DNA of 5,011 nt, taken from NCBI GenBank assembly GCA_017538845.1, contig JAFYIC010000180.1, forward strand, positions 1 to 5,011, read 5' to 3'. The notes below the pieces were generated by a model. That model searched no databases, was not told the DNA's origin, and saw only the letters and a program-made list of their open reading frames with translations. Numbering within the stretch: position 1 is the first letter of the stretch; each line of letters begins with the position of its first letter. This document shows positions 1-5,011 of the stretch, piece after piece. The stretch comes from Bacillota bacterium. Its GTDB lineage: Bacteria; Bacillota; Clostridia; Peptostreptococcales; Anaerovoracaceae. A program made the position numbers and the translations under genes.

Positions 1-1489
1 GAACATATGCGTAGTCGGAGACGATGACCAGTGCATATATCAGTGGCGGGGGGCCGACATAAGGAACATACTGGACTTTGAGAAGGATTTCCCCGGCACG
101 GAGATAATAAAACTTGAGGAAAACTACAGATCGGTGGGCAACATACTGGACGGCGCCCATTCGGTCATTTCAAATAACAGGGGAAGGAAAGACAAGAAGC
201 TCTGGACCTCCAAGGACAAAGGCGAAAAAATCACCTACTTCAGGGCGGACAACGAGAAGCTGGAAGCCCACCACACGGCCTATCTTATAGACCGGATGAA
301 GACATCGGACAGGAAATACAGCGACTTCGCTATCCTTTACAGGATGAACGCCCAGTCCAGGAATTTTGAGGAAGCCCTTTCTGCAGAAAGCATACCGTAC
401 AGGGTGCTGGGCGGACTCAGATACTACGACAGGAAAGAAGTCAAGGACATCATGTGCTACATGCGTCTTGTACAGGACAAAGACGATGACCTTGCTCTTG
501 TGCGGATCATAAACGAACCGAAGCGGGGCATAGGCTCCAAAACGCTGGACAAGTTCAGGACGCTGGCAGCCGTAAGAGGCGAGAGCCTGTTTGACGTGCT
601 GAAGGATGAAGAAGTAGTCGGTTCTCTTTCCGCGAAGACGGCGGAGGCAGTCACTGGATTCATACAGGTGATAGAGGACTACAGGAACGAAAAGGAAAAC
701 CTGAGAGTGTCCGACATATACGACGGACTTCTCGAAAAGAGCGGATATCTGGCAGCGCTGGACGCCCAGGATACCATTGAGGCGGCTTCCAGGACGGAAA
801 ACCTGCTGGAGTTCAAATCCGTAATATACGACTTCGAAGAAGAGGATAAAAACATAACGCTGGATGAGTTCATGGAGCGGATCGCTCTCATGGCTGACAT
901 AGACAACCACGATCCCAATGAGGATGCGGTAGTGCTGATGACTCTCCACAGCGCCAAAGGTCTTGAATTCCCGGTAGTTTTCATGCCGGGTATGGAAGAT
1001 GGCCTTTTCCCGGGGTGGAGATCCTACGAAGATGAGAGAAAGCTGGAGGAGGAGCGGCGCCTTTGTTACGTGGGCATGACCAGAGCGAAGGAACGGCTTA
1101 TCATGAGCAGCGCTGAGACCAGGATGCTCTACGGCAATATCTCTGTGACTCGTGAGTCCCAGTTCCTGAGAGAACTGGACAGTTCGCTGGTGGAAGGCGA
1201 CGCGGTATACAGGAAAAAGGAAAGGGATATCGTCCGGGAGGACGGGTACGGCAGGACTCCTGCCATCGATCCCTTCGATCAGCTTAAGATGGCCAGAAAG
1301 GCTGTGGCGGAAACTGCGAAGGGAAACAAAGAAAAGTTCGAAAACGGGGACGAAGTGCGGCATGCCAAGTTCGGTGAAGGAATCGTACTTGATACCGACG
1401 GAAAGACCATAACAGTAATGTTCAGCGAGTACGGCACGAAAAAACTCGTGGCGGAACTGGCGCCGATAAAGAAGATAAAGAAGAAATAG
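1..1489 (+). CDS. pcrA: ATP-dependent 3'-5' DNA helicase PcrA/UvrD, C-terminal part (5' end outside window)
   Basis: Superfamily 1A helicase that unwinds duplex DNA 3'-5' using ATP in excision repair, at replication-transcription conflicts and in plasmid replication; cytoplasmic. The open frame enters at base 2 and gives 495 residues before the TAG at 1487-1489. Family members are about 730-740 residues, so roughly 240 N-terminal residues (Q motif, Walker A, DExQ box) are missing only because of the window edge. Visible in fragment numbering: motif III VGDDDQCIYQWRGAD (5-19), motif IV LEENYRS (38-44), motif IVa GGLRYYDRKEVKD (137-149), motif V VLMTLHSAKGLEF (311-323) and motif VI EERRLCYVGMTRAKERL (350-366) with its ATP-sensing arginine. 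The C-terminal NGDEVRHAKFGEGIV to APIKKI stretch (about 447-491) is the Tudor-like module that in PcrA binds RNA polymerase, which separates it from Rep-type helicases. A GTG at 134 is internal, after motif IV, and is not the true start. ligA follows 12 bases later, probably in the same operon. Confidence 0.96.
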   Translation, partial: NICVVGDDDQCIYQWRGADIRNILDFEKDFPGTEIIKLEENYRSVGNILDGAHSVISNNRGRKDKKLWTSKDKGEKITYFRADNEKLEAHHTAYLIDRMKTSDRKYSDFAILYRMNAQSRNFEEALSAESIPYRVLGGLRYYDRKEVKDIMCYMRLVQDKDDDLALVRIINEPKRGIGSKTLDKFRTLAAVRGESLFDVLKDEEVVGSLSAKTAEAVTGFIQVIEDYRNEKENLRVSDIYDGLLEKSGYLAALDAQDTIEAASRTENLLEFKSVIYDFEEEDKNITLDEFMERIALMADIDNHDPNEDAVVLMTLHSAKGLEFPVVFMPGMEDGLFPGWRSYEDERKLEEERRLCYVGMTRAKERLIMSSAETRMLYGNISVTRESQFLRELDSSLVEGDAVYRKKERDIVREDGYGRTPAIDPFDQLKMARKAVAETAKGNKEKFENGDEVRHAKFGEGIVLDTDGKTITVMFSEYGTKKLVAELAPIKKIKKK

Positions 1490-1501
1490 GCGGAGGTTTT
1501 C

Positions 1502-3472
1502 ATGGAGGACAAAGCCGGAAAAATAAAAGAACTGGTGGAGAAACTGAATCTTGCCAGGCGGACGTATGAGCAGGAGGACAGGGAGATCATGTCCAACTTT
1601 GAGTACGACCGGCTCTATGACCAGCTGAAAGAACTGGAGGAAGAGACCGGCATCGTGCTGGCGTCCAGCCCTACGGTGAACGTTGGCTACGATGTGGTGA
1701 GCCAGCTGCCGAAGGAGGATCATCCTTCTCCCATGCTTTCACTGGACAAGACCAAAGACCCGCAGACCCTGAAGCACTGGCTGGGGGATAAGGAGGGACT
1801 CCTTTCCTGGAAACTGGACGGTCTCACCGTGGTGCTCACATATGAGAACGGCAGCCTTTTCAAAGCTGTAACGAGAGGAAACGGCACTACGGGCGAAGTC
1901 ATAACAGCCAACGCCAGGACATTTGAAAACATCCCGCTTTCCATACCATTTAAGGGCCATCTTGTGCTCAGAGGCGAAGCGGTGATCAGATACAGCGACT
2001 TCGAAAGGATAAACGGAACGTTGCCCGAGACGGAGGCCAAGTACAAAAATCCGAGAAATCTCTGCAGCGGATCCGTGCGCCAGCTTGACAGCAGCATCAC
2101 GGCCAGTCGCAGCGTCAATTTCTGCGCGTTCGCGCTGGTGGATGCAGGTCAGGAAGGCGATATTTCGGACACCCGCGAAGGACAGCTTAAGTGGCTGACG
2201 GAACAGGGATTCGAAGTCGTGCCTTACAAACGGGTGAACGGAAGCAATGTGGAAGAGGCAGTCAAATGGTTCTCGGAACGGGTAAGCGAAAACGACATAC
2301 CTTCTGACGGTCTGGTCCTCACATACGATGATATAGAGTACGGAAGATCCCTGGGAACAACGGCAAAATTCCCGAGAGATTCCATAGCCTTCAAATGGGA
2401 AGACGAGATAATGCAGACGAAGCTCCTTTATATAGAATGGAGCGCTTCGAGAACGGGACAGATCAATCCAATCGCCGTCTTCGAGCCGGTGGAACTGGAG
2501 GGAACCACGGTTTCGAGAGCTTCCGTGCACAACGTGAGCATACTGAAAGAACTCAAACTGGGCGAAGGAGATGAGATTACCGTATATAAAGCCAACATGA
2601 TCATCCCGCAGATCGCCGACAACCTGACAAAGAGCGGCACGGTAAAGATACCGGAGACGTGCCCCGTATGCGGCAGCGAAACAGTCCTGAGACAGGATGA
2701 GCAGGCGCAGGTGCTTTTCTGCCCCAATGAAAAATGCCTTGCGAAACAGATAAAATCACTGACGCACTTCGTCAGCAGGAACGCAATGAATATCGAAGGT
2801 ATATCGGAAGCGACCATAGAAAAATTCGTGGATCTGGGATATATCGGACAGCTTGCCGACATATTCAGGATAAGCAGATACCGTGACAGGATAGTCCAGC
2901 TTGAAGGTTTCGGCGAGAAATCCTACGACAATCTCATCAATTCCATCGAAAAAGCCAGGAAGACCAGCCCCGCCAGATTCCTTTACAGTCTGGGTATAAG
3001 CGGCATAGGCGCAGCCAACGCAAAACTGATTGCACGGGCCGCATCAGGCGACTGGGAAAAGATGCGCGGCCTGACCGTGGATGAACTCACAACCATAGAC
3101 GGCATAGGACAGGTCATGGCTGAGAACTATACGGCGTTTTTCGCGGATACCGATAACAGTGAAAAAGTCGATCAGCTGCTTTCAGAGATCAGCTTTGAAA
3201 CAGAGGAAACTGAAGTTTCCGATGAACTGGCGGGAAAGATTTTCGTCATCACCGGAAGTCTGGAGCACTTTGAGAACAGGGACGCGCTGAAAGAATACAT
3301 AGAGAGCCTGGGAGGAAAGACGTCGGGTTCTGTCAGCCGCAAGACTTCATATCTGATAAACAACGATATCAACTCCGGGTCATCAAAGAACAAAAAGGCC
3401 AAGGAGCTGGGCGTGGAGATAATAACCGAGGAAGATTTTCTGGAAATGGTAAAGGGAGGATCAGATGCTTAA
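1502..3472 (+). CDS. ligA: NAD+-dependent DNA ligase LigA, divergent clostridial-type
   Basis: Seals 3'-OH/5'-phosphate nicks in replication and repair through a ligase-AMP intermediate. 656 residues, close to the usual 650-680. Domain order is complete: Ia (about 8-65, with FEYDRLYDQL); adenylation domain with nucleophile K104 in KLDG, RGEA (158-161), NPRN (183-186), SVRQLD (191-196), SDG (268-270) and AFKW (296-299); OB fold (about 305-380, SRTGQINPIA); zinc finger with C387, C390, C407 and C412; helix-hairpin-helix region (about 430-555); and BRCT domain (about 575-650, FVITGSL, LGGKTSGSVSRKTSYLI). The ATG at 1502 has GGAGG at 1492-1496, five bases upstream. Several residues nearly invariant in other LigA proteins differ by my alignment to E. 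coli LigA from memory (H23 to E, D32 to N, E113 to S, D138 to N, K290 to T). I recall the same pattern in other clostridial ligases, so it looks like a lineage variant rather than decay. The stop overlaps the next gene by 8 bases, suggesting translational coupling. Confidence 0.97.
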   Translation: MEDKAGKIKELVEKLNLARRTYEQEDREIMSNFEYDRLYDQLKELEEETGIVLASSPTVNVGYDVVSQLPKEDHPSPMLSLDKTKDPQTLKHWLGDKEGLLSWKLDGLTVVLTYENGSLFKAVTRGNGTTGEVITANARTFENIPLSIPFKGHLVLRGEAVIRYSDFERINGTLPETEAKYKNPRNLCSGSVRQLDSSITASRSVNFCAFALVDAGQEGDISDTREGQLKWLTEQGFEVVPYKRVNGSNVEEAVKWFSERVSENDIPSDGLVLTYDDIEYGRSLGTTAKFPRDSIAFKWEDEIMQTKLLYIEWSASRTGQINPIAVFEPVELEGTTVSRASVHNVSILKELKLGEGDEITVYKANMIIPQIADNLTKSGTVKIPETCPVCGSETVLRQDEQAQVLFCPNEKCLAKQIKSLTHFVSRNAMNIEGISEATIEKFVDLGYIGQLADIFRISRYRDRIVQLEGFGEKSYDNLINSIEKARKTSPARFLYSLGISGIGAANAKLIARAASGDWEKMRGLTVDELTTIDGIGQVMAENYTAFFADTDNSEKVDQLLSEISFETEETEVSDELAGKIFVITGSLEHFENRDALKEYIESLGGKTSGSVSRKTSYLINNDINSGSSKNKKAKELGVEIITEEDFLEMVKGGSDA

Positions 3473-4466
3473 GACAGGGAAACTGGACAGCAGACTGCTT
3501 GAGAGAATAGTATTTGACAATATAAAACTGAGACGGGACGAAGTCATCACACGGCCCGGCATAGGAGAAGACTGCGCGGTGATCGATTACGGCGATTACG
3601 AATGCGTCATGTCCACAGACCCTATAACGGCGGCTATAGATGAGATCGGAAGACTGTCGGTGCACATATCCTGTAACGATATAGCTTCAAACGGCGTGGA
3701 GCCGGTAGGTATAATGCTGGCGGTGCTCCTGCCCGAAGGGACTACCGAAGAGCAGATAGACGCCATGATGAAGCAGGCGGGACAGGCGTCCGAGGAACTG
3801 AACGTGGAGATAATCGGCGGTCATACGGAGATAACTCCGGTGGTAAAACAGCCCGTTATCATTTCCACCGCGGTAGGGCGGGGACCGAAGAACGGGTCCC
3901 AGTCGGCGGAGGACATGAAACCCGGCGATTATATCATGATCACCAAAATGGCAGGGATGGAAGGCTCCGGAGTCATCGCCTCAGATATGGGAGATGAACT
4001 CAGGACTTTCCTGACGCAGGATGAGATAGATGAGGCGAAAGCAATGCTGGACAGGGTCAGCGTAGTGCCTGAAGGCGTCATCGCGGGAAAGATCGGTACT
4101 CACGGCATGCATGACGTGACAGAAGGCGGAATACTGGGAGCCGTATGGGAGATGTGCGACATTTCCGGACTGGGCGCTGAAGTATGGGCAGACGATATAC
4201 CGGTGGCGGACGTTACGAACAGGATATGCGAACATTTCGGCGTAGACGTTCTCAGACTCATATCCAGCGGCGCCATGGTCATAGCCGTACCTGAAGACAA
4301 GAAAGACGAGATGAAAAACGCCATGGATGAGGCGGGCATACAGGCCACCTACATAGGCAGAGTACGGGAGGCGGAGCACGGAGTCCGCATGACCCTGAAC
4401 GGGCAGGAATGCGAAGTGGATCCGCCCTACAGCGATGAGATATACAGGGTAGTAGCAAAAAAGTAA
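3465..4466 (+). CDS. AIR synthase-like / HypE-like ATP-binding protein (PurM superfamily), function unknown
   Basis: 333-residue member of the PurM/HypE/SelD/ThiL/PurL superfamily, whose enzymes use ATP to activate an oxygen or similar group through a phosphate intermediate; cytoplasmic, usually a dimer. Visible superfamily motifs: GIGEDCAVI (32-40) and STDPIT (50-55), both with acidic Mg-ATP ligands; NDIASNGVEP (71-80); GGHTEIT (118-124); and MHDVTEGGILGAVWEM (215-230) in the C-terminal domain. Length and layout resemble hydrogenase maturation factor HypE, but the end (DPPYSDEIYRVVAKK) lacks the C-terminal PRIC-type cysteine that carries the thiocarboxamide/cyanide in HypE. No hyp or hydrogenase genes are in view. 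It also lacks the SelD N-terminal Cys/Sec site, and its neighbours give no purine or thiamine context. Genomes often label such proteins 'AIR synthase' or 'hydrogenase expression protein', and neither should be taken literally here. The ATG at 3465 lies inside the ligA end and has GGGAGGA at 3454-3460, four bases upstream, so it is probably co-translated with ligA. Substrate unknown. Confidence 0.85.
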   Translation: MLKTGKLDSRLLERIVFDNIKLRRDEVITRPGIGEDCAVIDYGDYECVMSTDPITAAIDEIGRLSVHISCNDIASNGVEPVGIMLAVLLPEGTTEEQIDAMMKQAGQASEELNVEIIGGHTEITPVVKQPVIISTAVGRGPKNGSQSAEDMKPGDYIMITKMAGMEGSGVIASDMGDELRTFLTQDEIDEAKAMLDRVSVVPEGVIAGKIGTHGMHDVTEGGILGAVWEMCDISGLGAEVWADDIPVADVTNRICEHFGVDVLRLISSGAMVIAVPEDKKDEMKNAMDEAGIQATYIGRVREAEHGVRMTLNGQECEVDPPYSDEIYRVVAKK

Positions 4467-4482
4467 AATGCAGTCCGGACCG

Positions 4483-4498
4483 GCCAATTGACATTGGC
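4483..4498. repeat. Short perfect inverted repeat overlapping the SRP RNA promoter region
   Basis: GCCAAT (4483-4488) and ATTGGC (4493-4498) form a perfect 6-base inverted repeat around TGAC. It lies 17 bases after the upstream stop codon and covers a TTGACA (4488-4493). No T-run follows, so it is a poor intrinsic terminator. It could be a protein-binding site or a chance palindrome. Confidence 0.4.
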
Positions 4499-4523
4499 AA
4501 TGGAACTGTTATTGTGTTAGAAT
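4494..4523 (+). promoter_or_regulatory. Probable sigma-A-type promoter for the SRP RNA (and possibly dnaX)
   Basis: TAGAAT at 4518-4523 matches the -10 consensus at five of six positions and is preceded by TG at 4515-4516, one base away, giving an extended -10. TTGGCA at 4494-4499 (five of six) sits 18 bases upstream as the -35. A perfect TTGACA at 4488-4493 is 24 bases from this -10, which is too far, but is 16 bases from a weaker TATTGT at 4510-4515. Transcription would start near 4530, about 20 bases before the RNA's closing helix. The position, directly before a highly expressed RNA, supports the call; no start site has been mapped. Confidence 0.55.
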
Positions 4524-4548
4524 AATCGGGAAGAAAATAATGAATGGG

Positions 4549-4702
4549 ATCGTCCTTTGACAGCTTCGTCTGAGTGGTCTGGGTCCTGCGCAATAAGACG
4601 CTGTGAACCTTGTCAGGTCCGGAAGGAAGCAGCAATAAGCGGATGTTCTTATGTGCCGCAGATAAGCCTTTTCCATTTCCGGCGAGGCTGTCAAAGGACG
4701 AT
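4549..4702 (+). ncRNA. ffs: Signal recognition particle RNA (4.5S-type, no Alu domain visible)
   Basis: RNA scaffold of the bacterial signal recognition particle; it binds Ffh and couples it to FtsY during co-translational membrane targeting. The S-domain signature is unmistakable: GTCAGGTCC (4612-4620), the GGAA tetraloop (4621-4624), then GGAAGCAGC (4625-4633). Below it, CGCT (4599-4602) pairs with AGCG (4638-4641). The segment 4588-4598 pairs with 4647-4656 with one bulged A, and 4572-4577 pairs with 4673-4678. The ends close in a 22-pair helix, 4549-4570 with 4681-4702: 16 uninterrupted Watson-Crick pairs outermost, then six with two G-U pairs. The molecule is therefore a long rod. The conserved core resembling other small SRP RNAs is about 4576-4670, and exact mature ends are inferred from the helix. 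dnaX follows, as at the Bacillus scr-dnaX locus. It contains a 60-codon open frame that is not a gene. Confidence 0.93.
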
Positions 4703-4715
4703 TTTATGTAACTAC

Positions 4716-4754
4716 GGATATATACCCGTCAGACTGTAATGACGGGACGTATCC
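4716..4754 (+). promoter_or_regulatory. Hairpin in the dnaX leader, just upstream of the ribosome binding site
   Basis: CCCGTCA (4725-4731) pairs perfectly with TGACGGG (4740-4746) around the 8-base loop GACTGTAA. An outer GGATA (4716-4720) pairs with TATCC (4750-4754) across a small internal loop. The structure ends two bases before the AAAGG (4757-4761) that serves the dnaX start. No T-run follows, so it is not a standard rho-independent terminator. It may separate or stabilise the dnaX message from the SRP RNA, or affect translation; this role is inference. Confidence 0.45.
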
Positions 4755-4767
4755 TGAAAGGCAGTGT

Positions 4768-5011
4768 ATGTATACAGCTCTTTACCGCGCATACCGCCCG
4801 GAGGTCTTCGAAGAGATTTTGGGGCAGGACCATATCGTAAAGATACTGAAGAACCAGATAGCGACTGACACGGTCAGCCACGCTTATCTTTTCTGCGGCA
4901 CGAGAGGAACCGGCAAGACGACCACGGCCCGGATACTTGCAAAGGGAGTCAACTGCGAAGATCCTGATGTGAACGGAAGGCCCTGCGGCAGGTGCCCCGC
5001 GAGTCAGGAGA
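4768..5011 (+). CDS. dnaX: DNA polymerase III subunit gamma/tau, N-terminal part (3' end outside window)
   Basis: AAA+ ATPase subunit of the clamp loader that places the beta sliding clamp on primed DNA and bridges the replisome. Only the first 81 codons are present. The start MYTALYRAYRPEVFEEILGQ is the classic DnaX opening, followed by HAYLFCGTRGTGKTTTARIL with the Walker A motif GTRGTGKT at 44-51. The zinc module begins at C63 (VNCEDP) with C73 and C76 (CGRC), but residue 79, where the fourth cysteine normally lies, is serine (TGC CCC GCG AGT). The ATG at 4768 has a modest AAAGG (4757-4761) six bases upstream, and family alignment agrees with this start. It is probably transcribed at least partly by read-through from the SRP RNA promoter, since I see no convincing separate promoter in 4703-4767. 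In relatives, ybaB and recR usually follow. Confidence 0.96.
   Translation, partial: MYTALYRAYRPEVFEEILGQDHIVKILKNQIATDTVSHAYLFCGTRGTGKTTTARILAKGVNCEDPDVNGRPCGRCPASQE

Noticed and set aside
170..1723. A 517-codon open frame on the minus strand opposite pcrA and the start of ligA
   Set aside because: It lies antisense to two clearly conserved genes and crosses their junction. Its translation shows no recognisable family or domain. Its openness follows from the rarity of TTA, CTA and TCA in that phase of the sense genes.
1720..2530. Two overlapping minus-strand open frames of 132 and 263 codons inside ligA
   Set aside because: Both are antisense to conserved LigA catalytic domains, have no recognisable motifs, and overlap each other in different frames.
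4473..4480. GTCCGGAC palindrome just after the AIR synthase-like gene
   Set aside because: An 8-base palindrome is too short to form a stable hairpin and has no T-run. It is likely chance.
3981..4487. A 168-codon minus-strand open frame opposite the AIR synthase-like gene
   Set aside because: It is antisense to the conserved C-terminal domain, and its translation resembles no family.
4681..4706. Possible intrinsic terminator: the 3' arm of the SRP RNA closing helix followed by TTTT
   Set aside because: Only four T residues follow and are interrupted at once by ATG. The stem is the RNA's own closing helix, and dnaX probably depends on read-through. It may cause partial termination, but I cannot support a terminator call.
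4719..4724. TATATA as a -10 box for a separate dnaX promoter
   Set aside because: No acceptable -35 lies about 17 bases upstream, since that position falls in the SRP RNA closing helix, and the element itself is part of the leader hairpin.
4557..4739. A 60-codon plus-strand open frame in the intergenic region
   Set aside because: It runs through the SRP RNA, including its invariant tetraloop region, so the conservation is explained by RNA. No Shine-Dalgarno precedes its ATG-like start.

Overview
The window looks like ordinary chromosomal housekeeping DNA from a Bacillota bacterium, most probably a member of the Clostridia. Three things point there. The SRP RNA gene sits directly upstream of dnaX, as in Bacillus and relatives. 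pcrA is directly followed by ligA, also a Bacillota arrangement. The protein motifs (DDDQCIYQWRGAD in the helicase, and a divergent LigA with SWKLDG, TRGNG and SDGLVLTYDD) are ones I associate from memory with anaerobic Clostridia. Base composition looks close to balanced, and the genes use many ATA isoleucine and AGA/AGG arginine codons, which fits a mid-GC clostridial lineage. I cannot name the genus.

Layout: everything runs on the plus strand. Bases 1-1489 hold the C-terminal two thirds of a UvrD/PcrA helicase whose start lies outside the window. After 12 bases comes a complete NAD+-type DNA ligase (1502-3472). It overlaps by 8 bases a complete PurM/HypE/SelD-superfamily (AIR synthase-like) protein of unknown function (3465-4466). 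These three genes are packed tightly enough to be one operon. A 301-base gap (4467-4767) follows. It holds a promoter-like region with an inverted repeat, a rod-shaped SRP RNA of about 154 nt, and a separate hairpin just upstream of the next ribosome binding site. From 4768 to the window end is the start of dnaX (DNA polymerase III gamma/tau).

How it fits together: PcrA unwinds DNA during repair and at stalled transcription complexes, LigA seals nicks, and DnaX loads the replicative clamp, so the window has a DNA replication and repair theme. The SRP RNA belongs to membrane protein targeting and is a conserved positional neighbour of dnaX rather than a functional partner. The AIR synthase-like protein is the least understood member.

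I found no mobile element, CRISPR array, tRNA, rRNA or phage gene. The observations most worth a second look are the substitutions at several normally conserved cofactor-contact residues in LigA, the operon-linked HypE-like protein lacking a HypE C-terminal cysteine, the missing fourth zinc cysteine in DnaX, and the intermediate-length SRP RNA without an Alu domain.
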